A stretch of 64,000 nucleotides of DNA, taken from NCBI RefSeq assembly GCF_900103285.1, contig NZ_FNGS01000004.1, positions 291,960 to 355,959 of the forward strand. Reading direction: 5' to 3'. Every line of letters starts with the position of its first letter. The first letter of the stretch is position 1. This DNA comes from Siphonobacter aquaeclarae. GTDB taxonomy: Bacteria > Bacteroidota > Bacteroidia > Cytophagales > Spirosomataceae. Both the position numbers and the translations under genes were made by a program. A model generated the notes under the pieces. That model made no database searches. It was not told the origin of the DNA and saw nothing but the letters and a program-made list of their open reading frames with translations. This document shows, piece after piece, positions 1-7,460 of this stretch.

Positions 1-471
1 TCTTCTGTTACTGCCGGTTTTTTAAACCCGGGCTTGAATACCGGGCGGGTCGGTTTTGCCGGTTCCTCGGCAATGGCTTCCGGAGCGGCCGGTTCTTCCT
101 TCGGTTTTTCGTCTTCTGTTACTGCCGGTTTTTTAAACCCGGGCTTGAATACCGGGCGGGCAGGCTTGGGCGTCTCTGCTGCCGCTTCCGCAGTCGGTGC
201 CTCTTCAACCGGTTTTGCTTCTTCTGTCGTCTTTTTGAAGCCGGGCTTGAAGACGGGACGCGCAGGCTTGGGCGTCTCCGCTGCCGTTTCCTGTGTTTCT
301 TCGGCCGGCCTGGCTTCTTCTGACGTCTTTTTGAAACCGGGCTTGAAAACAGGGCGGGCAGGTTTTGACTCTTCTGCCGGAACCTCCTGCGGCGCTTCCT
401 CCTTCGGTTCCTCCGGTGTTTCGGTCTTTTTGAATCCGGGCTTGAACGCAGCCGGACGGGCTGGTTTCGCT
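1..471 (-). repeat. In-frame repeats coding the NuoI tail
   Basis: Five direct repeats, cores near 16-49, 127-160, 231-266, 327-362 and 426-471, spaced about 98-111 bases (33-37 codons). Each codes a basic core of the form RPxFKPGFKK, separated by Glu/Ala/Pro-rich spacers. The two leftmost copies are identical over 49 bases (1-49 and 112-160), so the array looks recently expanded. The array continues off the left edge, so the total copy number is unknown. Confidence 0.9.
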
Positions 472-1073
472 TCGGCAGCCGGAGCGGCCTTTGCAGCGGC
501 TTTGGCTGCTTCTTTTTCAGCGACGAACTGCTCGTAAAGCTGTTGCTTTTCCACAGCCTGCTCGGGAGTCAGGTTCGTAAAATGGTACAACATATTCCGG
601 ATATCGAATTCGGAATAGTCATACGTTTTTGTCATGGTCAGGCATTCTGTCGGGCATACCGTCGTACACAGGCCGCAATAGCAGCACTTGGCCATGTCGA
701 TGTCGAACTTCGCCGCATACAGCCGGATCGACGACCCGTCGGACGCTTTCGCCACTTCGCCCGTTGCCTTAATCGGTTCAATTTCAATACAATCTACCGG
801 ACACACCTTCGCACACTTGTCACAGACGATACAATCGTCCATTTCGTTGTGGAGACGGTAGCGGCCGTTATCAGGAACGGGTACAGACTCGTACGGATAC
901 CGCAGCGTCACCATACCCGTCTGCTGTTCAAAATACGAGGGGTCATCCACGAAAACAGGCTTGCGCCGTGTCCGGGCATCCTTCAGGTGCCGGAAAGACA
1001 ACTGAAGTCCTTTCAGACTCGACCGGATTCCCCGCTTCAATGTTCCCCAGTAGGATACTTCGTTATCTGCCAT
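1..1073 (-). CDS. nuoI: NADH-quinone oxidoreductase subunit I with long repetitive C-terminal tail (partial)
   Basis: Subunit I of respiratory complex I, a peripheral-arm protein that carries two [4Fe-4S] clusters between NADH oxidation and quinone reduction. The visible 357 residues start MADNEVSYWG. Two ferredoxin motifs CxxCxxCxxxCP are seen, C81-C84-C87-C91 and C130-C133-C136-C140. The enzyme domain ends near residue 185, where ordinary NuoI proteins end. After that comes a Lys/Ala/Glu/Pro-rich tail of at least 170 residues with five visible copies of a core like RPVFKPGFKK, and it is still open at the left edge. The start ATG is 1071-1073. The function of the core domain is secure; that of the tail is unknown. 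The rest of the nuo operon should lie to the left. Confidence 0.95.
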   Translation of the reverse strand, partial: MADNEVSYWGTLKRGIRSSLKGLQLSFRHLKDARTRRKPVFVDDPSYFEQQTGMVTLRYPYESVPVPDNGRYRLHNEMDDCIVCDKCAKVCPVDCIEIEPIKATGEVAKASDGSSIRLYAAKFDIDMAKCCYCGLCTTVCPTECLTMTKTYDYSEFDIRNMLYHFTNLTPEQAVEKQQLYEQFVAEKEAAKAAAKAAPAAEAKPARPAAFKPGFKKTETPEEPKEEAPQEVPAEESKPARPVFKPGFKKTSEEARPAEETQETAAETPKPARPVFKPGFKKTTEEAKPVEEAPTAEAAAETPKPARPVFKPGFKKPAVTEDEKPKEEPAAPEAIAEEPAKPTRPVFKPGFKKPAVTE

Positions 1074-1170
1074 GCCAACTCGGACTAATTCCGCCGGTAC
1101 AACCCGCCTGGCGGCCCCGGAGTTCACCCTTCGGCTGTCCGGTACCCGCAAAAATACACCGGCAAACGCA

Positions 1171-1196
1171 AACGACCGCCGTTTGGGGCAGTCGTT
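1171..1196 (-). terminator. Possible terminator after the DUF962 gene
   Basis: Hairpin with arms 1171-1180 and 1187-1196, one mismatch, six-base loop, between the DUF962 stop and the nuoI start. The T-rich stretch on the minus strand is separated from the stem, so the assignment is weak. Confidence 0.3.
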
Positions 1197-1247
1197 TCTC
1201 ATTGCTTTTTAGAACGAATCCAATCAAGTAGCCTATTTAGCCGATAT

Positions 1248-1715
1248 TCAATAGCGGATATGCCATTTCCGGAAAAGAAAATGCATCAGCCAGGCCGGCC
1301 CGATCATCAGAAACTGAATGTCTTTGAAGAACGAGGGTTTTTTGCCCTCTACCTTATGCCCCCAGAATTGCCCCACCCAGGCAGCGGCAAACAACACCAG
1401 GCATACCGCCCACAGCGGCCAGGGAGCGTGCTTTTCAATGAGTTCGCTTCCCCACAGGCATAGCAACAATACCAGCAGCATGCCGGTAGCTATTGGCCTT
1501 GACAGCTGCAGGTAATACAGCCATACCAATACCGCGGCAATCATCGCGACGTTCAGCGGAATCGCCGGCGTCAGGTCAACCGGCAGTTTGATACCATACA
1601 GCAACCCCACAATACTGAAGAAAATAACCGGTACGCATACCCAGTGAACAGCCTTATTGGTCGGATTCCGGTGACTTTCCCCGTATTCATCCAGCCAGCT
1701 TTGCAGATTTTTCAT
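1248..1715 (-). CDS. DUF962 / Mpo1-like membrane protein
   Basis: A 155-residue membrane protein of the DUF962 (Mpo1/YGL010w-like) family. The N-terminus has the family signature SHRNPTNKAVHW, followed by about four hydrophobic segments and a conserved late WxxQFxGH segment (WVGQFWGHKVEGKKPSFF). The yeast homologue Mpo1 is a dioxygenase acting on 2-hydroxy fatty acids. Whether bacterial members do the same is not established here. It lies between dnaG and nuoI on the same strand, with about 95 bases to dnaG and 174 to nuoI, so it may be transcribed alone. A near-consensus promoter element (TAGCTTTT on the minus strand, 1763-1770) is upstream. Confidence 0.85.
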   Translation of the reverse strand: MKNLQSWLDEYGESHRNPTNKAVHWVCVPVIFFSIVGLLYGIKLPVDLTPAIPLNVAMIAAVLVWLYYLQLSRPIATGMLLVLLLCLWGSELIEKHAPWPLWAVCLVLFAAAWVGQFWGHKVEGKKPSFFKDIQFLMIGPAWLMHFLFRKWHIRY

Positions 1716-1811
1716 TGCCTGTCAAGAGGTTAGGCTTCCGGAGAAAACGCCGGAAGATGTGGAAAAGCTACAAAACAAACGGGAAAAAATAGCGGGAAAA
1801 CAGCCTGAAAA

Positions 1812-3833
1812 TCAGTAACCGGTCACGATAATACCCAATTCTTTGGAGATCGCCTGGTCGATCTTCTTCATCTTCATGAATTGCATCAGCAACTCTTCCT
1901 GCTCGGCAGATTCTGCCGACAACCCCAACCGCTGCTTCACTTCCGCCATACGCAGGTTATTGAAAGCTTTTTTCAACCGGAGAATACAGGCATATCCGTC
2001 TTTCCCCAGTCGTTCCCGCTCATGCGGAATATAGATTTCATGCATCTTGGCCCAGTTTTCGCTGAGCGGATGTTTTTCCGTGACGAAATGGATACTCGTC
2101 TGCAGGATTTCTTCTTCTTCGTGACCAAGGAAAAACTGGGTTTCCGGATACAGTTCCTGCTGGCTCGCCGCCCGGAAAATTTCCATAAACCGACGGTACA
2201 CCGGCGTCTGAAATTCCAGGTCATACGTCTGCCCTACCATGTACTCCATGAGGGTAATCTCGTGTTCACCCTGCTCCCGTACTTCCTTTTCGATGACCAG
2301 ACTGCCATACAGGACCAGCAACCGGCAGAACTCCTCCTCCTGATAAGAAAGCGGAGGGCGCTTCGGCGTCGTAACCGTCTCGGTTGCCGTCTCTTCGAAG
2401 GGAGCTCCCCCAAACGGAGGTTCGGAAAACGGCCCCTCTTCCGCCGGAGGTACTACGCCCGGCGGCAGGGGCACTTCCCGGTTGTCACGGGGTTTGGAAC
2501 CCGCTTTGGCCCTGTCCCGGAGCTTCTTGTTGGCTTCGTAGATAAGGGTTTCCTCCGGAAGGTCCATCAGGCGGGCCGTCTGCTGGAAGAATACCTGGCG
2601 GGTAATCGCGTCGGGAATCCGGGAGATACTGTCCACCATTTCCCGGATTACACCGGCACGGCGGAACGGATCGTTCCCCGCATCCTGCAACAATACTTCC
2701 GCCTTGAAGCGGATAAAGTCGACCGCATGCTGCCTGACATAGGCTTTGAACGCTTCGCCGCCGATCTTACGGACGTAGCTATCGGGATCTTCCCCTTCCG
2801 GAAAAGTGCAGAGCTTGACGTTGAGTCCTTCCTCCAGGATCAGGTCCAATCCCCGCAGGGAGGCCTTGATACCGGCGGCGTCGCCATCATATAAAACGGT
2901 GATATTCTGCGTAAAACGACCAATTAATCGAATCTGCTCGACCGTCAGCGAAGTACCCGAAGACGCGACCACGTTGGCAATACCCGCCTGGTGCAGGGAG
3001 ATGACGTCGGTATAGCCTTCCACCAGGTAAGCTACTTCTTCTCCGCGGATCGCATTTTTCGCCTGATATAATCCGTACAGGCTGTTGGACTTGTGATAAA
3101 CCTCCGTTTCCGGCGAGTTGAGGTACTTCGGCTGGTTCTTATCGGTCTTCAGGGTACGGGCTCCGAAGGCGATTACCTTTCCCGACAGGTTATGAATCGG
3201 GAAAATAACCCGCGCCCGGAACCGGTCAAATACCCGGCCGTCGGGCCGGTCGTCCAGATCCCGGCGGATCGATAGCCCTGCTTTCTCCAGTACGTCGAGG
3301 CGGAATTGCTGCTGAAGCGCTTTTTTGGTGAAGGCATCCCAGCTATCGGGCGAATAGCCAAGTTCAAACTTGGCGATGGTCGGGTTGTTGAACCCCCGTT
3401 CGCGGAAGTAGCTGAGACCGATGGACTGCCCTTCGTCGGTTTCCAGCAGCTGCTCCTGGTAAAATTTACGGGCATAATCGAGCGCGATGTACAGACTTTC
3501 CCGCTCGTTCTGATGCTGTATTTCTTCCGGGGTGAGCTCGGTTTCCCGGATTTCGATGGCGTATTTTTTCGCCAGGTGCCGCAGGGCTTCCGGATACCCG
3601 ATGCCCTCGATCTCCATGACGAATTTGACGGCATCCCCGGCTTTTCCGCAACCGAAGCATTTGAAAATACCCCGGGCCGGGTTGACGTTGAACGACGGCG
3701 TCTTCTCGTTGTGGAACGGGCAGCAGGCAATAAGATTCGCCCCCCGCTTCTTCAGCGTGACGTAGTCGTTGATGACGTCAACAATGTCGGCGGCCTGCTG
3801 AATCTGCTGGACCGTTTCCTGAGGTATTCGCAT
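1812..3833 (-). CDS. dnaG: DNA primase
   Basis: Makes the RNA primers for chromosomal replication. The 673-residue protein has, in order: a CHC2 zinc finger (C38, H41, C59, C62, the family C-x2-H-x17-C-x2-C spacing); the primase catalytic core; a TOPRIM domain with VEGYTDVISLHQAG and the later DGDAAG acid cluster; and a C-terminal helicase-interaction region rich in Leu, Glu and Gln. An acidic, Pro/Gly-rich linker (residues about 435-480) separates core and C-terminus. The start is chosen because a perfect TAnnTTTG promoter element ends four bases upstream, leaving no room for a longer protein. Confidence 0.97.
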   Translation of the reverse strand: MRIPQETVQQIQQAADIVDVINDYVTLKKRGANLIACCPFHNEKTPSFNVNPARGIFKCFGCGKAGDAVKFVMEIEGIGYPEALRHLAKKYAIEIRETELTPEEIQHQNERESLYIALDYARKFYQEQLLETDEGQSIGLSYFRERGFNNPTIAKFELGYSPDSWDAFTKKALQQQFRLDVLEKAGLSIRRDLDDRPDGRVFDRFRARVIFPIHNLSGKVIAFGARTLKTDKNQPKYLNSPETEVYHKSNSLYGLYQAKNAIRGEEVAYLVEGYTDVISLHQAGIANVVASSGTSLTVEQIRLIGRFTQNITVLYDGDAAGIKASLRGLDLILEEGLNVKLCTFPEGEDPDSYVRKIGGEAFKAYVRQHAVDFIRFKAEVLLQDAGNDPFRRAGVIREMVDSISRIPDAITRQVFFQQTARLMDLPEETLIYEANKKLRDRAKAGSKPRDNREVPLPPGVVPPAEEGPFSEPPFGGAPFEETATETVTTPKRPPLSYQEEEFCRLLVLYGSLVIEKEVREQGEHEITLMEYMVGQTYDLEFQTPVYRRFMEIFRAASQQELYPETQFFLGHEEEEILQTSIHFVTEKHPLSENWAKMHEIYIPHERERLGKDGYACILRLKKAFNNLRMAEVKQRLGLSAESAEQEELLMQFMKMKKIDQAISKELGIIVTGY

Positions 3834-3837
3834 GGAT

Positions 3838-3845
3838 CAAAGGTA
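3838..3845 (-). promoter_or_regulatory. dnaG -7 promoter element
   Basis: Minus strand TACCTTTG matches the Bacteroidota TAnnTTTG consensus exactly. It ends four bases before the dnaG ATG, so transcription would start at or next to the start codon. No clear -33 TTTG is seen. Confidence 0.5.
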
Positions 3846-3983
3846 GGTCACAATAGCGAAAATGCGATTGACGGCGAAAGAAACCGTGCCGGAAGGCGGC
3901 GATTGACAACTATCCATTCATAAGAAAAGTGCCTGATCCGGAGGTATCTTTTGAACGGACTACCGGGCTTTCAGCGATATCCG

Positions 3984-3991
3984 TATTTTTG
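3984..3991 (+). promoter_or_regulatory. -7 promoter element of the cupin gene
   Basis: TATTTTTG matches TAnnTTTG and ends 20 bases before the ATG at 4012. No -33 TTTG at the usual spacing. Confidence 0.4.
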
Positions 3992-4011
3992 ACCGGTAAA
4001 CTCTTTCCCTT

Positions 4012-4530
4012 ATGAATATTTCCTTCTCGCCTGAAACCACGAAGGCCGAACTGTTCGACAAAATCGCCGCGGAGCTCGCCAGCCACGGCCTCAACATCGC
4101 CACTCAGGACCAGACGCGTCCGTGGGGAGGCTTCTTCGTTATCGATGAAGCACAGACGGCCCAGTTTGTCTCGACATATTTTCCGACGGTCAACATGGAC
4201 GACCTGAAGGGCTTCGCCAAGCTGAGCCCGAAAATCCTGGTCGTCGGACCGGAGAAACGCCTCTCCTGGCAATACCATTTCCGCCGGGCAGAAATCTGGC
4301 GGGTAGTCGGCGGTAAAGTGGCCGTTATGACCAGCCCGACCGACGCCGAAGGCGAAACCAACGAATACGAACCCGGCCAACTCATTACCCTTCAGCAGGG
4401 CGAGCGCCACCGGTTGATCGGCCTCGAAAACTGGGGTATTGTCGCTGAAATCTGGCAGCATACCGATCCGGCCAATCCTTCGGATGAAGACGATATCGTC
4501 CGCGTACAGGACGACTTCCAGCGCAAGTAA
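4012..4530 (+). CDS. Cupin protein of the type II mannose-6-phosphate isomerase family
   Basis: A 172-residue protein with one cupin fold matching the C-terminal isomerase domain of type II phosphomannose isomerases (PF01050 type). Visible motifs are RPWGGF near residue 41, LSWQYHFRRAEIWRVVGG in the middle (His and Glu as metal ligands) and GERHRLIG followed by EIWQHTDP and DEDDIVR. It lacks the nucleotidyltransferase half found in ManC, so it is a stand-alone sugar-phosphate isomerase or epimerase-like cupin. The substrate cannot be read from the sequence. In many Bacteroidota such proteins are annotated as phosphoheptose isomerase; I would not adopt that name without a better match. Confidence 0.8.
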   Translation: MNISFSPETTKAELFDKIAAELASHGLNIATQDQTRPWGGFFVIDEAQTAQFVSTYFPTVNMDDLKGFAKLSPKILVVGPEKRLSWQYHFRRAEIWRVVGGKVAVMTSPTDAEGETNEYEPGQLITLQQGERHRLIGLENWGIVAEIWQHTDPANPSDEDDIVRVQDDFQRK

Positions 4531-4535
4531 TTTCA

Positions 4536-4579
4536 GCATGGAGCAGAGGGCATGGGGCCCTTTGCTCCATGCCCTCTGC
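4536..4579. repeat. Heptamer-array hairpin, family C (RGCANNG)
   Basis: Three 7-base units (AGCATGG, AGCAGAG, GGCATGG) on the plus strand face three on the minus strand (GGCAGAG, GGCATGG, AGCAAAG). They can form a 13-bp perfect stem, 4543-4555 with 4567-4579. It sits directly after the cupin stop and abuts the palindrome at 4580. Confidence 0.8.
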
Positions 4580-4653
4580 CTGATAACTTTAGAAGCCACA
4601 AAAAAACCATCCGGAAATCCGGATGGTTTTTTTGTGGCTTCTAAAGTTATCAG
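4580..4653. terminator. Bidirectional terminator: 35-bp perfect inverted repeat
   Basis: Arms 4580-4614 and 4619-4653 are perfect inverted copies around a four-base loop. The core is a GC-rich CATCCGG stem flanked by runs of seven A and seven T, so it can act as an intrinsic terminator for both converging genes. The outer stem is much longer than a terminator needs and includes the stop codon of the anti-sigma gene at 4650-4652. Confidence 0.85.
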
Positions 4654-5483
4654 ATCCCGCCCTTCACGTATACCTGGCCGGTCGGGCCGCTTTCGCGGCT
4701 GCCGCCTTTCGGCTCCAGGGAAATGGCGTAGGAACTGGCACCTTCTACCTGTTTTACTTTCTGCATACTCGTGACGGGGTCAAACACGCCGGCGTCTACC
4801 GGTTTCCCGTCTACGATTGCCCAGAGTTGGTACTGCTTCCCGTTGGGTGCAGAGGGCAGCTGCACATTGGCGAGATACGTTTCGCTCTTGTCATCGTTCC
4901 AGTACAGCATCGCAAAGGCAGTGGGCGCGATGGGCTCTCCCTTCAGTTTGATCAGCTTCGTTCCGGGGTTCTGGAGTACCGCAATTTCTTCCCGTATCGA
5001 AATGAAGGACGCTTTCTGTACATTTAAATTATTGGCGAGCTGTGTATTCTGTGATTCCAGGGAGGAGACAAGGTCTTCTGTCTTTTTCCACTGACGGAAC
5101 AGCAGGATATTTCCCACCACACTCAGCACCACGATGACGGCGGCGGCGGCGGCCCAGTTCCGGGAACCGGAAATAGACCGGAGAATCGAGAGCCCCGGTG
5201 CGGGCTCGGCGGAAGGCCGGTGTGAAGCTCCGTTCACAGCAGTCTTCCCGGCTTCTGATAATGTTTGCAGGGAGCCCAGAATCTGATTTCTCAGGTGGGC
5301 GGGAGGTTCCTGGGCCACTTCCCAGGCATAGTCTTCCAATGTCGACCGTACTTCCTCCACATGTTTCCTGAATTCAGCATTCTGCGTGAGCCACTTCTCC
5401 ACCTGACTGTTTTCTTCTTCAGATGTGAAACCCAGCACATAGCTTTCCAGCAAGCCAGACGAGACTATTTCTTGCTCATTCAA
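4650..5483 (-). CDS. Anti-sigma factor, RskA type
   Basis: A 277-residue single-pass membrane protein that should bind and hold the ECF sigma factor coded just upstream. Residues 1-75 form the cytoplasmic sigma-binding part, with a helix-rich LESYVLGFTSEEE start. A transmembrane segment lies at about 110-129, followed by a short coiled coil (about 130-170). An extracytoplasmic RskA-like domain follows, including YWNDDKSETYLANVQLPSAP and the QYQLWAIVDGKPVDAGVF motif. The N-terminal part has no cysteines, so it is not a zinc-binding anti-sigma domain. It begins 11 bases after the sigma gene stop, so the two form an operon. The released signal is unknown. Confidence 0.85.
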   Translation of the reverse strand: MNEQEIVSSGLLESYVLGFTSEEENSQVEKWLTQNAEFRKHVEEVRSTLEDYAWEVAQEPPAHLRNQILGSLQTLSEAGKTAVNGASHRPSAEPAPGLSILRSISGSRNWAAAAAVIVVLSVVGNILLFRQWKKTEDLVSSLESQNTQLANNLNVQKASFISIREEIAVLQNPGTKLIKLKGEPIAPTAFAMLYWNDDKSETYLANVQLPSAPNGKQYQLWAIVDGKPVDAGVFDPVTSMQKVKQVEGASSYAISLEPKGGSRESGPTGQVYVKGGI

Positions 5484-5494
5484 TGGTGTAATGA

Positions 5495-6076
5495 TTAATG
5501 TAGGTGGTCAAAAACGACAAAAATCAGTATAGATATCAGATTCCGGAGCTGAGCAAGGGCGGCTTTTACCCTCGTCTTGACCGTTCCAAGTGGGATTTCG
5601 AGTTCTTCGGCAACTTCGGCCTGCGTATAGCCCTGAAAATAAACGAGCTCTATGATCGACCGGTACTCAGGACGAAGCTGATCCACCACTTTGCGGACGC
5701 CGATGGCATCAACCTGATGCTCAACTGGATTTTCTTCTTCAACCACACTTACGAAATACTCAAGCGGTTGGTTTTGAGTATTTTGTTGATAGTCCTGAGA
5801 TCGTATTTTATCGATGGCTGTGTTGCGGGCAACGTTCAGAATCCAGGTAAAGAGGCTACCCTTCGAACGTTCGTAAGAGTCGATGTTGCGCCAGATCTTG
5901 ACAAACGATTCCTGCATGACATCTGCGGCGATTTCTTCCGACCTGACAATCTTCAGAATAACCCCGTACAGCGCAGACGAATAGTTGTCGTATAATATGG
6001 TAAACCCACGCTGGTTACGCTCACGGAGCATGGCAACCAGGTCGTTCTCGGCTACAATGATGCGTTTTTTGCCCAA
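5495..6076 (-). CDS. ECF RNA polymerase sigma factor
   Basis: A 193-residue sigma-70 family ECF factor. Region 2 spans about 23-92 (ADVMQESFVKIWRNIDSY and the FTWILNVARNTAIDKIR recognition helix for the -10). Region 4 spans about 130-178 with the helix-turn-helix YTQAEVAEELEIPLGTVKTR. The start is a TTG at 6074-6076. No ATG lies upstream before an in-frame stop, and the first internal Met is residue 16, which would cut only the disordered N-terminus. A good vegetative promoter is present 24 bases upstream. With the RskA-like gene it forms a sigma/anti-sigma pair of the SigK or ECF19-like layout. Confidence 0.9.
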   Translation of the reverse strand: MGKKRIIVAENDLVAMLRERNQRGFTILYDNYSSALYGVILKIVRSEEIAADVMQESFVKIWRNIDSYERSKGSLFTWILNVARNTAIDKIRSQDYQQNTQNQPLEYFVSVVEEENPVEHQVDAIGVRKVVDQLRPEYRSIIELVYFQGYTQAEVAEELEIPLGTVKTRVKAALAQLRNLISILIFVVFDHLH

Positions 6077-6100
6077 AGGAGAAAAATTAGATAGTCACAA

Positions 6101-6132
6101 CAAAACTAACAGTAAGGGGTGTAAAATTCAAT
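6101..6132 (-). promoter_or_regulatory. Promoter of the sigma/anti-sigma operon
   Basis: Minus strand ATTG (6129-6132), a 20-base spacer, then TAGTTTTG (6101-6108), which matches TAnnTTTG. It lies 24 bases before the TTG start. Confidence 0.55.
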
Positions 6133-6202
6133 TCATTTGTTGTGCAGATAAGCGGGCGATGACAGAAATAAGTTTATAAAAGGTGTCGGCTGCGGGTCTT
6201 TT

Positions 6203-6391
6203 AGCTGTAAGCTCTATGCCATAGGCTTTAAGCTACCTTTCTCTCCGAACCGTTTTCGCCTATTGCTTATTGCCTAAAGCAGATAGCCTGAAAAGTCCAC
6301 TCCATGTCTTCAGCCATAAGTGTCTGGCCATAGGCTTTAAGCTACCTTTCTCTCCGGCCCGTTTTCCGCTTATTGCCTAAAGCATACAGCC
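6203..6391. repeat. Duplicated heptamer-array hairpins, family B (NGCNNTA)
   Basis: Two tandem copies about 109 bases apart. Copy 1 has five units at 6203-6237 facing an inverted array at 6258-6289. Copy 2 has five units at 6312-6346 facing 6367-6391. Typical units are AGCTGTA, TGCCATA, GGCTTTA and AGCAATA. The loops share CTTTCTCTCCG and CCGTTTT, so the whole hairpin was duplicated. This fills most of the first half of the 614-base gap 6077-6690. Confidence 0.85.
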
Positions 6392-6393
6392 TG

Positions 6394-6429
6394 AAAAAGA
6401 CAAAGGGCCTCTACGGAGAAGCCCCTTGT
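6394..6429 (-). terminator. Intrinsic terminator of the candidate small RNA
   Basis: Arms 6400-6408 and 6421-6429 (minus strand ACAAGGGGC and GCCCTTTGT, one G-U pair), followed on the minus strand by CTTTTT. It closes a leftward transcript that starts to the right of it. Confidence 0.7.
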
Positions 6430-6590
6430 ACCGGAAATGAATTAACCCACACCTTTAACTTACTTCTCAGACAGTACCCGAGGGCAAGCCTGAGCAGTTT
6501 CGGTTGTCCAGACATAGTTACGGGATTTTGCCCTGCCGTGGATTCTTCGTTCGGGATTTTTTTTCAGTTTTTTTAAGAAAAAATTTTAAT
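6394..6590 (-). ncRNA. Candidate small RNA, minus strand
   Basis: Between the DUF1573 terminator and the family B repeats lies a leftward segment ending in a strong intrinsic terminator. Upstream of this a 7-bp stem (GGGCAA type; 6490-6496 pairs with 6536-6542, approximate positions) encloses about 40 bases, so the segment can fold. It contains a 34-codon ORF (MSGQPKLLRL...) whose stop falls in the terminator loop. I could not match it to a known RNA family and see no clear promoter, only an A/T-rich stretch at 6555-6590. It could be a small RNA, a tiny gene, or an untranslated remnant. Confidence 0.35.
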
Positions 6591-6644
6591 TGACGATCAA
6601 TCAGATAGTTAGCATCGAACCTTTTGCTACACGGGTAATCAAAC

Positions 6645-6675
6645 AAAAAGAGGCTGCCCGATGGACAGCCTCTTT
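6645..6675 (-). terminator. Terminator of the DUF1573 gene
   Basis: Ten-bp perfect stem, arms 6647-6656 and 6666-6675, followed on the minus strand by a run of five T. It lies 16 bases after the DUF1573 stop. Confidence 0.85.
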
Positions 6676-6690
6676 CGCCACTGACAATTG

Positions 6691-7137
6691 TCAGCACTTT
6701 TTGCCCGGAGGGCACTTCTTGTCTTTTGCCTTGGCTTCGGGTTCAGCGTTGGCAACGCTGGTTTCCGTCTTCTGCTGTACTTCGCCTTTCAGGAACATCG
6801 TCATCGAGCTGTTTTCAGCGTTGCTGAATACCGTAATCTGCTTGTTGAAGGCGCCCATGGCAGCCGCGTTGTACGTAGCGCTGACCTTGCTGCTCTTACC
6901 CGGAAGGATCGGAGCCTGTGACCAGGTCGGCGTGGTACAACCGCAGGAAGCCGTTACATTGCTGATTACAACCGGGGCATTCCCCGTGTTGGTTACCACA
7001 AATTCGTAGGTAACCGGCTTGCCCTGAGGGATTTTGCCGAAGTCTTTCGTTTCTACATCCACCTTCAGTTTACCCTGGGCAAAAGCCGTTGCAGAGAGGG
7101 CAAAAAGGGCGAGAAAAAAGAAAAGTTGCTTTTTCAT
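6691..7137 (-). CDS. Secreted DUF1573 protein
   Basis: A 148-residue exported protein. A signal peptide (about 1-21, ending AFAQG) is followed by one DUF1573 domain with an immunoglobulin-like fold, containing VTNTGNAPVVISNVTASCGC and the typical paired cysteines C-G-C. DUF1573 proteins are very common in the periplasm of Bacteroidota and their function is not known. The C-terminus is a short Lys-rich tail with two further cysteines (KKCPPGKKC), which is unusual and could bind metal or form a disulfide. A textbook promoter and a strong terminator show it is a single-gene unit. Confidence 0.9.
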   Translation of the reverse strand: MKKQLFFFLALFALSATAFAQGKLKVDVETKDFGKIPQGKPVTYEFVVTNTGNAPVVISNVTASCGCTTPTWSQAPILPGKSSKVSATYNAAAMGAFNKQITVFSNAENSSMTMFLKGEVQQKTETSVANAEPEAKAKDKKCPPGKKC

Positions 7138-7180
7138 CGGATTGAATAAAGTTTGTTTGGTTTCTCTTTTGGATCCGGAG

Positions 7181-7211
7181 CAAAAGTAGCGGGAACCTCT
7201 TTTCGCTCAAA
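7181..7211 (-). promoter_or_regulatory. Promoter of the DUF1573 gene
   Basis: Minus strand TTTG (7208-7211), 19-base spacer, TACTTTTG (7181-7188): an exact match to the Bacteroidota vegetative consensus. It lies 43 bases before the ATG. Confidence 0.8.
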
Positions 7212-7460
7212 ACAGTACGCTGTTAATGATATGTTAACGGCAAAAAACATCGTTCCGCGGGGTTTGGATACCTGATTCCTTTTCCTTTATTTTTACCAAG
7301 GCAATGAGGGTGCCGGCAGGCCGCCCGACCCCTCGCCAGGGCCTTTCCGGCCCTGTTTTCAGCGTTCCGACCCGCTGAGTGACCTGCTTGTTTACGCGCC
7401 GGTTCCATGTCGGAAGCGTATTCCGCTTAACTAGGTATTCACTTGATTAACTGCTTGTCG
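7212..7460 (+). other. Long leader region before the E1 gene
   Basis: About 250 bases without a gene. The only structure seen is a terminator-like hairpin on the plus strand, arms 7337-7343 and 7349-7355 followed by TTTT, and a weak -7-like TATTTTTA at 7287-7294. Together these would fit an attenuated leader, but the support is thin. Confidence 0.25.

Noticed and set aside
1-471. Regular direct repeats at about 100-base spacing, which might suggest a CRISPR-like array
   Set aside because: They lie in the reading frame of nuoI and code a repeated peptide; unit and spacer are both coding, and the spacing is too long for CRISPR.
34-1231. Plus-strand open frames over nuoI
   Set aside because: They are antisense shadows; the minus strand carries both ferredoxin motifs and normal NuoI sequence.
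6518-6715. Sixty-five-codon minus-strand ORF over the DUF1573 terminator
   Set aside because: It runs through a clear terminator and has no homology I can see.
7223-7408. Minus-strand 61-codon ORF in the gap before the E1 gene
   Set aside because: Composition is unlike a protein, it overlaps no promoter or terminator logic, and the stretch is better read as leader DNA.
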